Below are positions 1 through 8,799 of a DNA stretch of 64,000 nt, one piece after another. The position numbers and the translations under genes are program-made. The stretch's first letter is position 1, and every line of letters begins with the position of its first letter. Where the stretch lies: contig CAWEKO010000007.1 of NCBI GenBank assembly GCA_963809715.1, positions 124,001 through 188,000 of the forward strand, read 5' to 3'. This DNA is from Bog-473 sp963809715 (GTDB taxonomy: Bacteria > Actinomycetota > Acidimicrobiia > Acidimicrobiales > RAAP-2). The notes below the pieces were generated by a model. That model ran no database searches. It saw only the letters and a program-made list of their open reading frames with translations, and was not told where the DNA came from.

Positions 1-531
1 ACCTCCGTCGACAACGTCGTCGGCGAGGTCGGCGACGGCTGGCGCGTCGCCCTGGCCACCTTGGCCTTCGAGCGCGGCGTCGCTCTGCTCGGCCACCAAC
101 TCTCGTTCCGCCGTGAACTCGACCGCCTCCTCGAGCGGGCCCGCCACAACGGCCGCAGCACCGACCCCGTCATGCGCCAGCGCCTCGCCCAGGCCCACAT
201 CGAGCTGACCATCATGCGCTACAACACGCTGCGCAGCCTCTCGGGCGTGGACGGCCCGGTCGCCCCACCCGAGGCGTCGATCGCCAAGCTCTACTGGGGC
301 AGCTGGCACCAGGGCCTGGGCGAACTCGCCATGAGCATCCTCGGCCCCGGCGCGACGGTTCTCGACGGCGAGGAGCTCCCCGAGAACCACGGCTACGGTC
401 TCGACGACGTCCAACGCTCGTTCCTCTTTGCCCGCTCCGAGACCATCTACGGCGGCTCGAACGAGATTCAGCGCAACATCATCGGGGAACGTGTGCTCGG
501 CCTTCCCGCGGAACCGAAAGGGGCAGCGTGA
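1..531 (+). CDS. acyl-CoA dehydrogenase, C-terminal part (FadE30-like)
   Basis: The frame is open from base 1 to a TGA at 529-531, so the gene starts before the window and 176 residues are visible. This is the C-terminal helical domain of a flavin acyl-CoA dehydrogenase. The family signature GGSNEIQRNIIGERVLGLP lies close to the end, where the chain contacts FAD and substrate. The stop overlaps the next gene's GTG (GTGA), so the two are translationally coupled. The next two genes match IpdF and FadD3 of the mycobacterial HIP pathway, where fadE30 is the direct neighbour. FadE30-like is therefore the best assignment, but it rests mainly on gene order because the N-terminal half is missing. Confidence 0.85.
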   Translation, partial: TSVDNVVGEVGDGWRVALATLAFERGVALLGHQLSFRRELDRLLERARHNGRSTDPVMRQRLAQAHIELTIMRYNTLRSLSGVDGPVAPPEASIAKLYWGSWHQGLGELAMSILGPGATVLDGEELPENHGYGLDDVQRSFLFARSETIYGGSNEIQRNIIGERVLGLPAEPKGAA

Positions 532-1340
532 GCACGAGCCTCGAGACACCCTTCGACCCACCCCCGCCCCCACCGCCCCCCATCGGTCACGGGTTGCTGG
601 AGGACAAGGTGGTGATCGTCACCGCAGCGGCCGGGACGGGGATTGGCTCCGCCACCGCCCGTCGCTGCCTCGAGGAGGGCGCGGCGGTCATCGTCTCCGA
701 CGCCCACGAACGGCGCCTGGCCGAGACGGCCGAGGAGCTGGCGGCGGAGGCGGGCCCCGAGCGGGTCCACGCCATCGCCTGCAACGTCACCGACGAGGCG
801 CAGGTCGGGGCGCTCTACGACGGCGCCGTGGCCCGCTTCGGCCGCATCGACGTGGCCGTGCACAACGCCGGGCTCGGTGGCACGGTGCCCCTCGTCGACA
901 TGACGGACGAGCAATGGTCCACCGTGCTCGACATCACGCTGACCGGCACGTTCCGCTGCACGCGGGCCGCCATGAGCCGGCTCCTGCCCCAGCGCAGTGG
1001 CGTCATCGTCAACAACGCGTCGGTCCTCGGATGGAGGGCCCAGCCGGGCCAGGCTCACTACGCCGCGGCCAAGGCCGGCGTCATGGCCCTCACCCGCTGT
1101 GCCGCCGCCGAGGCGGCACCGTCGGGGGTGCGGGTGAACGCCGTGTCACCCAGCCTGGCCGAGCACCCGTTCCTCAACCGGGCCATCCCCGACGAGGACC
1201 TGGCCGTGCTGCGCCGGCGCGAGCTCTTCGGCCGGGGCGCCGAGACGTGGGAGGTCGCCAACGTCATCGTCTTCTTGGCCAGTGACTACTCGTCCTACAT
1301 GAGCGGCGAGATCATCTCGGTCAGCAGCCAGCACCCATGA
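528..1340 (+). CDS. ipdF: SDR oxidoreductase IpdF (HIP-CoA pathway reductase)
   Basis: A short-chain dehydrogenase/reductase of 270 residues, starting at GTG 528 inside the previous stop. The nucleotide-binding motif TAAAGTGIGSA is at about residues 32-42 and the NNAS motif at 162-165. The catalytic set is Ser165, Tyr178 and Lys182 (YAAAK). The N-terminus carries a run of eight prolines (about 11-18). The sequence closely resembles Rv3559c/IpdF as I remember it, including NNASVLGWRAQ and the ending SVSSQHP. In the known pathway IpdF acts on a hydroxylated CoA thioester of the steroid C/D-ring fragment HIP. The stop overlaps fadD3 by 4 nt (ATGA). Role is inferred from family plus gene order. 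Confidence 0.85.
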   Translation: MSTSLETPFDPPPPPPPPIGHGLLEDKVVIVTAAAGTGIGSATARRCLEEGAAVIVSDAHERRLAETAEELAAEAGPERVHAIACNVTDEAQVGALYDGAVARFGRIDVAVHNAGLGGTVPLVDMTDEQWSTVLDITLTGTFRCTRAAMSRLLPQRSGVIVNNASVLGWRAQPGQAHYAAAKAGVMALTRCAAAEAAPSGVRVNAVSPSLAEHPFLNRAIPDEDLAVLRRRELFGRGAETWEVANVIVFLASDYSSYMSGEIISVSSQHP

Positions 1341-3064
1341 GCACCTCCGCCGGCCGCCCCAGTGAAACGCCCTCGAGCGGTATCGGCGGTGCGCCCGCCG
1401 ACCTGGAGGACCCGAGGGCGGACCTGATCTGGGGAACCGTGCCGCGCCTGGTGGAGGACGCCGCGGTCCGTCACGCCTCCCTCGAAGCGCTCGTCGAGGG
1501 CGAGGTCCGGCTGACCTTCGCCGAATTGGCGTCGGAGGTCGACCGCTACGCCCGCGCCTTCGTCGCCGCCGGGGTCGATGCCGGCGACCGCGTGGCCATG
1601 TGGGCACCGAACTGCGCCGAATGGATGTTGGCCGCGCTCGGGGCGCTCCGCGCCGGAGCCGTGCTCGTGCCGCTCAACACGCGCTTCAAGGGCGCGGAGG
1701 CCGCGTACATCCTGCGCTCGTCCGGGGCGACCCTGCTCGTGACCGTGCGGGGCTTCCTGGGCGTCGACTACCCCGCCCTCCTTGCTGGAGTGGACGTTGG
1801 AGACCTCGAGCGGATCGTCCTGCTCCGCGACACCACCGAGGGCGTCGCTCGCTCGGACGACGCCGCCCGTCCCGAGGTGACCCCGATCGGCCTGGCCGAC
1901 TTCCTGGCCACCGGCCTCGACGTCGACCCCTCCGAGACGGCACGCCGGGCCGCCGCCGTCGGACCCGACGACACCTCGGACTTGATCTTCACGTCCGGCA
2001 CGACGGGCTACCCCAAAGGTGCCGCCACCACGCACGCCCAGTCGCTGCGCACCTTCGGCACCTGGTCGTCGGTGGTCGGCCTCGGAGCGGGGGACCGCTA
2101 CCTGATCGTGAACCCGTTCTTTCACACGTTCGGATACAAGGCCGGCATCCTGGCCTGCCTCATGGCGGGCGCCACCGTCGTGCCCGAGGCGGTCTTCGAC
2201 GCAGGCGCCGTGATGGAGCACATCGCTGCCGAGCGGATCAGCGTGCTGCCGGGACCGCCGACGCTGTACCAGACGCTGCTGAACGACCCTCGGCGCCCCG
2301 AGTACGACCTGTCGTCGTTGCGGCTCGGTGTCACGGGCGCCGCGGTCGTGCCCGTCGAGCTGATCGAGGCGATGGGCGAGGAGCTGGGGTTCACGACCGT
2401 CCTGACCGCGTACGGGCTCACGGAGTCGTGCGGCACGGTCACGATGTGCCGCCGGACCGATCCGCCCGAAATCGTCGCCAACACCTCGGGGCGGGCCATC
2501 CCGGGCCTCGAGGTGCGGGCCGTCGTGGACGGCCGGCCGGTGCCGACCGGTGAGCCCGGCGAGATCGTCGTCCGCGGCTACACCGTGATGTCCGGGTACT
2601 GGGGCAACGAGGAGGCGACGGCGGAGGCGATCGACGACGGAGGTTGGCTCCACACCGGCGACATCGCGGTCATGGACGAGGCGGGCAACGTCACCATCAC
2701 CGACCGGCTCAAGGACATGTACGTCGTGGGCGGGTTCAACGCCTATCCCGCCGAGATCGAGGCCCTTCTCCGCAACCACGAGGGTGTGGCGGCGGTCGCC
2801 GTCGTCGGCGTTCCGGACGTTCGCATGGGCGAGGTCGGATGCGCCTACGTGGTGCCGGCCCAACCGGGGCCCGACCCCGACGAGCTGGGACGATCCATTC
2901 TCAGTTGGTCCCGGGGCACCATGGCCAACTACAAAGTCCCCCGCGGCATCGTCCTGGTCGATGCCCTTCCCGTCAATGCGAGTGGGAAGGTGCTCAAGCG
3001 GGAGCTCCGTGATCGTCATGCGGCCGGTCTCGACCGTGTGGTGACCGCGGCAAACGAGTCGTAG
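1337..3064 (+). CDS. fadD3: HIP-CoA synthetase FadD3 (AMP-forming acyl-CoA ligase)
   Basis: An ANL-superfamily adenylate-forming ligase of 575 residues. The P-loop-like motif FTSGTTGYPKG is at about 218-228, the TAYGLTES motif near 357, the GWLHTGD motif near 440, and a C-terminal catalytic lysine in NASGKVLKREL near 551. The stretch FGYKAGILACL followed by LPGPPTLYQ is characteristic of FadD3, which loads the steroid C/D-ring remnant 3aα-H-4α(3'-propanoate)-7aβ-methylhexahydro-1,5-indanedione (HIP) onto CoA. The ATG start overlaps the ipdF stop. FadE30-like, IpdF and FadD3 in one overlapping operon reproduce the mycobacterial order, which supports the substrate assignment. Confidence 0.85.
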   Translation: MSTSAGRPSETPSSGIGGAPADLEDPRADLIWGTVPRLVEDAAVRHASLEALVEGEVRLTFAELASEVDRYARAFVAAGVDAGDRVAMWAPNCAEWMLAALGALRAGAVLVPLNTRFKGAEAAYILRSSGATLLVTVRGFLGVDYPALLAGVDVGDLERIVLLRDTTEGVARSDDAARPEVTPIGLADFLATGLDVDPSETARRAAAVGPDDTSDLIFTSGTTGYPKGAATTHAQSLRTFGTWSSVVGLGAGDRYLIVNPFFHTFGYKAGILACLMAGATVVPEAVFDAGAVMEHIAAERISVLPGPPTLYQTLLNDPRRPEYDLSSLRLGVTGAAVVPVELIEAMGEELGFTTVLTAYGLTESCGTVTMCRRTDPPEIVANTSGRAIPGLEVRAVVDGRPVPTGEPGEIVVRGYTVMSGYWGNEEATAEAIDDGGWLHTGDIAVMDEAGNVTITDRLKDMYVVGGFNAYPAEIEALLRNHEGVAAVAVVGVPDVRMGEVGCAYVVPAQPGPDPDELGRSILSWSRGTMANYKVPRGIVLVDALPVNASGKVLKRELRDRHAAGLDRVVTAANES

Positions 3065-3086
3065 GACAACCGAGAGGAGCAACGAG

Positions 3087-4196
3087 ATGCGAGGCATCGT
3101 CTACACCGGCGCAGGGGTCGAGGTCACCGACGAGCTCGAGGTGCGGGCGCCCGGCCCCAACGAGGTTCAGATCCGCATGCAGGCGGCCGGGGTCTGCCAC
3201 TCGGACCTCTCGGTGATCGACGGCACCATCCCGTTCCCGGCGCCGGCGGTGCTCGGCCACGAAGGGGCGGGGATCGTCGAGGCCGTCGGTGACGCCGTGC
3301 GCTCCGTGAAGCCCGGCGACCACGTGGTCATCGCCACGCTGGCCAGCTGCGGCGCGTGCCGGGCCTGCAGCACCGGACACCCGACCTGGTGCAAGAGCTC
3401 GCTCGGGAACATCTCGACGCCGTTCACCTTCAAGGGGGAACCGGCGTCGAACTTTGCCGCCGCCTCGGTCTTCTCGGAGGTCACCATCGTCAACGAGGTG
3501 CAGGCGGTGCGCATCCCCAAGGATGTCCCACTGTCGTCCGCCTGCCTGATCGGTTGTGGTGTGCTCACCGGCGTCGGTGCCGTGTTGAACCGGGCCAAGG
3601 CTCGTCCCGGTGACACCGCGGCGGTCTTCGGCGTGGGCGGCGTCGGCCTCAACGTCATCCAGGGCTTGCGCATCGCCGGGGCCACGCGCATCGTGGCCGT
3701 CGACACGATCGCCGCCAAGGAGGACCTGGCCCGCCAATTCGGTGCCACCCACTTCGTGGACGCCAACCAAGGGGATGCAGCCGCGGCTGTGCGGGAGCTG
3801 GTGCCCGCCGACAAGGAGTCGGCCGCCGGCGCCCTCTTCCCGCTCGGTGGCGTCACCTGGGCCTTCGATTGTGTGGGGCACCCCGCCGTGCTGCGCAGTG
3901 CGCTCGACTGCCTCGATTGGGCCGGAAACGCCGTGGCCATCGGGATCCCGCCCCGGGGCACCGAGGTCTCGGTGGACGTCAATGCCCTGGCCTACGTGGA
4001 CCGGGGATTGCTGGGCTGCCGGTACGGATCCGCCCGGCCGCACCACGACATCCCGCTCATGGTGGACCTCTACAAGTCCGGACGCCTCATGTTGGACGAG
4101 CTGGTCTCGCTCACCCGCCCGCTCGACCGCTTCAACGATGTGGTCGACGAAATGCACGCCGGCCGGGTGGCGCGCGGCGTCCTGACTTTCGACTAG
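3087..4196 (+). CDS. zinc-dependent alcohol dehydrogenase (MDR family)
   Basis: A medium-chain Zn alcohol dehydrogenase of 369 residues. Catalytic zinc ligands are visible as Cys37 (GVCHSD), His58-Glu59 (GHEGAG) and Cys157 (GCG). The structural zinc site is Cys88, Cys91, Cys94 and Cys102. The Rossmann motif GVGGVGLNV is at about 182-190. The overall pattern resembles the mycobacterial AdhD/class III-like group. It begins 22 nt after fadD3 with a good ribosome site (GAGAGGAGC), so it is probably co-transcribed with the HIP genes. Whether it acts on a steroid-derived alcohol or another substrate cannot be read from the sequence. Confidence 0.85.
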   Translation: MRGIVYTGAGVEVTDELEVRAPGPNEVQIRMQAAGVCHSDLSVIDGTIPFPAPAVLGHEGAGIVEAVGDAVRSVKPGDHVVIATLASCGACRACSTGHPTWCKSSLGNISTPFTFKGEPASNFAAASVFSEVTIVNEVQAVRIPKDVPLSSACLIGCGVLTGVGAVLNRAKARPGDTAAVFGVGGVGLNVIQGLRIAGATRIVAVDTIAAKEDLARQFGATHFVDANQGDAAAAVRELVPADKESAAGALFPLGGVTWAFDCVGHPAVLRSALDCLDWAGNAVAIGIPPRGTEVSVDVNALAYVDRGLLGCRYGSARPHHDIPLMVDLYKSGRLMLDELVSLTRPLDRFNDVVDEMHAGRVARGVLTFD

Positions 4197-4233
4197 ACAC
4201 GCGCCGTCGACTGCACGGAAAGGAGGATTGGCC

Positions 4234-4980
4234 GTGAAGGGTGTCATTCTGGCGGGTGGGACGGGCTCGCGCCTCTATCCTCTGACGCGCATCACCAACA
4301 AGCACCTCCTGCCGATCTTCGATCGCCCCATGATCGAGTGGTCCATCGAGGCGGTTGTGTCGAGTGGGATCGACGAGATCATGCTGGTCACCGGTGGAAC
4401 GCACGCCGGGGAGTTCCTGCGCTTGCTCGGGAACGGCCGCGAGTACGGCATTCACCAGCTGTCCTACGCCTACCAGGAGAAGGCCGGTGGCATCGCCGAG
4501 GCCCTGGGGTTGGCCGAGCACTTCGCCGGTGGCGATCCGGTGCTCGTCATGCTGGCGGACAACGTCCTCGAGCGATCCATCAAGCCCACGGTCGACGCCT
4601 TCTGTGCGGATCCGACAGGGGCACGCATCTTGCTGTCACGGGTCCCCGAGCCCGAGCATCTCCGTCATCTCGGCGTTCCGGTGTTCGGCGACGACGGCCG
4701 GGTGGCCCACATCGAGGAGAAGCCCGAGAACCCGAAGTCCGAGTATTGCGTGACGGGCATCTACTGCTACGAGGCAGGGGTGTTCGACATCATCGGCGAC
4801 CTGGTGCCTTCGGGGCGCGGCGAACTCGAGATCACCGACGTCAACAACCACTACGTCTCCAAGGGCGTCATGGCGCACGACGTACAGGAGGGCTTCTGGG
4901 GAGACGCCGGCGAGTCGATCGAGGCGTATTACGCCGTCAACGACTTCGTGCGACAGAACGGCGCAAACCAGGCCGCCTGA
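4234..4980 (+). CDS. sugar-1-phosphate nucleotidyltransferase (RmlA/RfbA-like, short form)
   Basis: A nucleotidyltransferase of 248 residues with the signature GGTGSRLYPLT at the N-terminus, the metal-binding ADNV near residue 110, and a closing VPSGRGELEITDVN segment typical of RmlA-type glucose-1-phosphate thymidylyltransferases. It is shorter than classical RmlA (about 290), matching the short variants often labelled simply nucleotidyltransferase. A perfect AGGAGG at 4221-4226 decides the start: GTG 4234 has a 7-nt spacing, whereas the in-frame TTG at 4228 would be only 1 nt away. No other dTDP-sugar genes are nearby, so the sugar and the nucleotide remain open. It converges with dxs. Confidence 0.85.
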   Translation: MKGVILAGGTGSRLYPLTRITNKHLLPIFDRPMIEWSIEAVVSSGIDEIMLVTGGTHAGEFLRLLGNGREYGIHQLSYAYQEKAGGIAEALGLAEHFAGGDPVLVMLADNVLERSIKPTVDAFCADPTGARILLSRVPEPEHLRHLGVPVFGDDGRVAHIEEKPENPKSEYCVTGIYCYEAGVFDIIGDLVPSGRGELEITDVNNHYVSKGVMAHDVQEGFWGDAGESIEAYYAVNDFVRQNGANQAA

Positions 4981-5025
4981 ATCACTCCCGGACAGTCAGC
5001 CCGTCGCGCGGAGCGGGACCAGGGG

Positions 5026-7017
5026 TCAGCGGTCGAGCGGAACCCTCAGCCGGGCCCGCCGCACGCTTTCGGCGACACCGGCCCCGTCGAGGCCGAGGCT
5101 GGCCAGGATGTCGTCGGGCTTGCCCTGGGCGATGTACCGGCGGGGGATGCCCAGCCGGCGCGTGGCCGGAGCGAGCAGCCCAGCCGATTCGGCCTGGGCG
5201 TCCACGGCGTCGAGGAGAAACGCACCGGCGCCCCCGTGCCGCACCCCGTCTTCGGCCGTGACGACGAGCGCGTGCCGGGCGGCATCCGCCACCAGGGCCG
5301 GATCGGGCGGTGACACGACCCGGGTGTCCCAGACCGTCACCTCGATCCCCTCGGCAGACAGCTCGGCCGCCGCGTCGAGGCACGCACCGACGAGTTTGCC
5401 CACGCCGAGCAGACAGACCGACCCGTCACCTTCACGCAGCCGCTTCGCCTCGAGCCCCTGCCCGACCTCAGCCGGGTCGATGTGGGGGGCCACGCCCTTG
5501 GGGTAGCGAATCGATGAAGGGCCGGGCAGCGCGAGCGCGGTCCGCAACATCGGCTCGATCTCTTCCGCCGACGACGGTGCGAACACCGTCATGCCGGGAA
5601 TCGACAGCGCCAGCGCAATGTCGAGCACGCCGTGATGGCTCGGCCCGTCGTCTCCCGTGATGCCGGCCCGGTCGAGCATGAAGACGACGGGGCACCCGTG
5701 CAGACCGACATCCAAGTTGGCCTGGTCGAACGCCCGCGAGAAGAACGTGGAGTACACGGCCACCACGGGCCGCAACCCGGCCATTGCCATGCCGGCCGCA
5801 GAAGTCACTTCGTGCTGCTCGGCGATACCCACGTCGAAGAAGCGCTCGGGGAACCGAGCCTGGAAGGAGAGCAACCCGGTCGGGCCTGGCATGGCCGCCG
5901 TCAGCGCGACGATCCGCGAATCCTCCTCCGCCACGGCCAGTAAGGCTTGGGAGAAGGCATCGCCGAACGTCGCCGCACTTTGCGGCGCCTCGTCCGCCGC
6001 CCTCTCGGGCATCGACCCCGGCGAGGCCACGCCACCACCGTCCGAACTGGTCGAGCTCCCGACGGCCATTCCGGCCGAGCTCCCGACCGCGTTCTCGATG
6101 ACCACGGAGTTCGCCTTGACGTCGTGCAGGCGCTGGACCTCGTCGTCTTCGGCCGGCCCGTAACCCCGGCCTTTCTGGGTGAGGACATGCACCACGATCG
6201 GGCCGTCCCACTCGGCGGCATGGACGAACGCCTGCTCCATGTGCACCATGTCGTGCCCGTCGATGGGGCCGGCGTAGCGCACGCCGAGAGCCTCGAAGAA
6301 GGTGTGGGGTGTCACCATCTCGCGCAGCGCGCTCGTCACCGAGTGCACGCCCGAGTAGGCCAATCCACCGAGAGCCGGCAGCTCACGGAGGCGCAGGCGC
6401 AGGCGCTCCCGGGCCGCGGTGTAGGTCGGATTCAAACGGAGCGACGTCAAGCTCTGCGACAGCTGCGACACCGTCGGCGCGTAGGAGCGGCCGTTGTCGT
6501 TGAGCACGATCACGACCCGTCGCCTCGAGTGACCGAGGTTGTTGAGCGCTTCGTAGGCCATGCCGCCGGTCAGCGCGCCGTCGCCGACCACCGCCACGAC
6601 CCGACGCTCTCCGTCGATGCCGCGCAGGCTGAACGCGTTGGCGATCCCGTGTGCATACGACAGCGCGGTCGAGGCGTGGCTGTTCTCGATCCAGTCGTGT
6701 TCGGACTCCGAACGGTTGGGATAGCCCGACATACCGCCGGCTTGCTTCAAGCTCTTGAACCCGAATCGCCGACCCGTCAGCAGTTTGTGGACGTAGGCCT
6801 GGTGGCCGGTGTCCCAGAGGATGACATCGCGCGGGGAGTCGAACACCCGGTGGACGGCCAGCGTCAGCTCCACCGCTCCCAAATTCGAGCCCAGGTGTCC
6901 GCCCGTAGTGGTCACGGCATCGACGATGAACGTCCTGATCTCTTCGCACAATTGGACGAGTTCCTCGGTGCTGAGACCCTTGATGTCGGCGGGCGTCTCG
7001 ATGCTGGGAAGGATCAT
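5026..7017 (-). CDS. dxs: 1-deoxy-D-xylulose-5-phosphate synthase
   Basis: Dxs condenses pyruvate and glyceraldehyde 3-phosphate, the first step of the MEP isoprenoid pathway, using thiamine diphosphate. The 663-residue protein shows the TPP-binding GDGALTGGMAYEALNN from residue 145, the GHQAYVHK segment near 71, the catalytic Glu in GIAEQHEVTSAAG, and the DRAGITGDDGPSHHG motif. A Ser/Gly/Ala-rich insert at about residues 305-345 sits between the TPP and transketolase-like domains, where Dxs proteins have a variable linker. The MFS gene ends 15 nt upstream on the same strand, so the two are probably in one operon with the FlK-like gene. Confidence 0.97.
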   Translation of the reverse strand: MILPSIETPADIKGLSTEELVQLCEEIRTFIVDAVTTTGGHLGSNLGAVELTLAVHRVFDSPRDVILWDTGHQAYVHKLLTGRRFGFKSLKQAGGMSGYPNRSESEHDWIENSHASTALSYAHGIANAFSLRGIDGERRVVAVVGDGALTGGMAYEALNNLGHSRRRVVIVLNDNGRSYAPTVSQLSQSLTSLRLNPTYTAARERLRLRLRELPALGGLAYSGVHSVTSALREMVTPHTFFEALGVRYAGPIDGHDMVHMEQAFVHAAEWDGPIVVHVLTQKGRGYGPAEDDEVQRLHDVKANSVVIENAVGSSAGMAVGSSTSSDGGGVASPGSMPERAADEAPQSAATFGDAFSQALLAVAEEDSRIVALTAAMPGPTGLLSFQARFPERFFDVGIAEQHEVTSAAGMAMAGLRPVVAVYSTFFSRAFDQANLDVGLHGCPVVFMLDRAGITGDDGPSHHGVLDIALALSIPGMTVFAPSSAEEIEPMLRTALALPGPSSIRYPKGVAPHIDPAEVGQGLEAKRLREGDGSVCLLGVGKLVGACLDAAAELSAEGIEVTVWDTRVVSPPDPALVADAARHALVVTAEDGVRHGGAGAFLLDAVDAQAESAGLLAPATRRLGIPRRYIAQGKPDDILASLGLDGAGVAESVRRARLRVPLDR

Positions 7018-7032
7018 GGCGGCCGGGCCAGG

Positions 7033-8311
7033 CTACCCGTTTCGCCCTGTCGCGGCGTTTCGCGAGGGCGTGAAGAGGGTGATGACGGCCACCCCGAACG
7101 CTGCGACCGCAAGGACCTGCAATCCGTGCGCGGGACCCAGTGTCTGCGAGACCCAGCCCACGATCGGGGCCCCCGCCACCCAACCGATGTAGCCGGCTGC
7201 GGTGAACGTCCCCACCGCGCTGACCACCTGGGTGGCCTGCCGACTGACCGTGCTCATGACCAGCGGCCAGAAGAGTGACGCGCCGCCCGCCCCGAGCGCC
7301 AGACCCACCGCGGCCATCCACGACAACGAGGTCAACGACTCCAGAAGGATCCCGGAGCCGGCCACGCAGCCGCCCACGATCAGCGCATGCCGCGAGGAGA
7401 GGCGGCCGAGCAGCGGTCCCCCGGCACCCCGGGTTGTCACCGCCATGAGCTGACCCACCACGTAGGCGCCTGCGCCGAGCAACACCCCGGTCGCCAGGTG
7501 GTTGCGCAGGTAGAGAACGCCCCAGGTGTCGACCCCGCCCTCCGTCACCTCGGCCAGGGCGAAGACGGCCAGGAGGATCAGGAGCCCGTCTTGTCGCAGC
7601 CGGCGCACCGGATGCGAGGACCTCTCGACCCCCGCTCCGAACTCATCGCCGGCTCCCGTTCCAGCCCCCGTCCCAGACCCCAACCCCGGCCATCGCCGTC
7701 CCCGTGTCCGTCATCAGCGCCCACACACCCACCGCGGCGCCGATGACGGCGATCCCGGGCCACACCCATCGCCACGAAATGCCGCTGTGGATCAGCAACG
7801 CCGCCGCCGCCGCCCCGCACAGGGCGCCCGTATTGAACAGCGCGTGCAGCCGCACCAGAGAAGCGGGGTGGTCGACCAGCCGGTGCGAGGCTTCGGCGTT
7901 CATCGCCGTGTCGATGCTGCCGCCGGCAACCATCACCGGGACGAGCACCAGGGAGAAGGTCCACCGGGAATCGGTCAGGGGCAGGACGCACAAGAGCCCG
8001 GACCAGGCGAAGAGGGCCACCCACAACAGGCGGCGGGCGCCGACCCGGTCGGCCAGATGCGCCGTGAACGCGCTCGACGCGCCTGCCACCGCGACGGCGA
8101 CCGCCAGCAACACCCCCAACTGGGCGTCGTTCAACGAGTAGGTCCGCTGAATGGAGTAGAGCATCACGGCCCAGCTGCCCCAGAAGAGCCCGAAGGTCAC
8201 GAAGGAGGCCACCACCGGCCCCGCCCCGGCCAGGAGCCGGGTCCGCTCCTGCGCCCCGCCCGGATCACCAGCCGCACCGGCGCCACGACCGCCCGTCCGC
8301 ACGGGCGGCAA
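7033..8311 (-). CDS. MFS transporter, split by a frameshift
   Basis: A 12-helix major facilitator protein encoded in two frames. The N-terminal half (8311 down to 7643) has six hydrophobic segments, starting around FVTFGLFWGSWAVML. The C-terminal half (7683 down to 7033) has six more, starting around LLILLAVFALAEV. The switch lies between about 7643 and 7690, in a G-rich low-complexity linker between helices 6 and 7, so both halves look intact apart from one indel. The start is uncertain: TTG 8311 is the first accepted codon, but the frame is open further up and a CTG overlaps the preceding stop. Substrate unknown. Co-oriented with dxs and the FlK-like gene. Confidence 0.75.
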
Positions 8312-8337
8312 GGACCGTTCCGAGTCCGGGGTCGCGC

Positions 8338-8781
8338 TCAGGACTTGCCGGCTGCGCTCGCCTTGGCCAGGAACGCCGCCCGGTCGACGACGACCCGGGT
8401 GACCCGGCCCGCCCCGACGAGGCCGCCCCCGTCACCCTCGAGGCGGGCAGCCGAGACGGTGAAGGTCAGCCGGCGGCCCTCCACCTTGACCAGGGTCGCC
8501 TCGGCCAGCACCACCGAGCCGATCGCCACGGCCGCCAGGTGGTCGAACTGGACCCTGGTCGCCACGCTCGACTGGGACGCCGTCAGGTGGCCGTCGGTCG
8601 CCCGGCACGTCGCCTCCTCGCACAGGGCGATGAGCCGGGGCGTCGCCAGCACCGGCACGTCACCCGAACGGAAATGCACGGCGGTGTCGGATTCCGACAC
8701 CGTCAGCTCCAGTTGGGCACTCAGTCCGGCGTGCGGTCCGTGCCCGGAGGCCGTCTCGGTCTCGGAAGGGCTCTCCGGCAC
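8338..8781 (-). CDS. FlK-like thioesterase (hotdog fold)
   Basis: A 147-residue hotdog-fold protein resembling the fluoroacetyl-CoA thioesterase (FlK) group. The core pattern DVPVLATPRLIALCEEA followed by TVVG-like strands (SSVATRVQFDHLAAV) is visible. GTG 8781 is chosen because a TATCGT box ends 7 nt upstream, giving a leaderless transcript. The reading frame continues far upstream, but that part is antisense to tldD and is not coding. Members of this family remove CoA from small or toxic acyl groups; the actual substrate here is unknown. It leads a minus-strand run with the MFS gene and dxs. Confidence 0.75.
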   Translation of the reverse strand: MPESPSETETASGHGPHAGLSAQLELTVSESDTAVHFRSGDVPVLATPRLIALCEEATCRATDGHLTASQSSVATRVQFDHLAAVAIGSVVLAEATLVKVEGRRLTFTVSAARLEGDGGGLVGAGRVTRVVVDRAAFLAKASAAGKS

Positions 8782-8787
8782 GACGAT

Positions 8788-8794
8788 TACGATA
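8788..8794. promoter_or_regulatory. shared, divergent -10 element for FlK-like gene and tldD
   Basis: Only 18 bp separate two divergent GTG starts. TACGAT (8788-8793, plus strand) is followed by 6 nt and then GTG 8800. Read on the minus strand, the same bases give TATCGT (8794-8789), followed by 7 nt and then GTG 8781. Both fit the TANNNT -10 consensus at leaderless spacing, so one 7-bp near-palindrome probably drives both genes. No recognisable -35 box is needed for this reading. Inferred from sequence only. Confidence 0.55.
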
Positions 8795-8799
8795 CCGCC

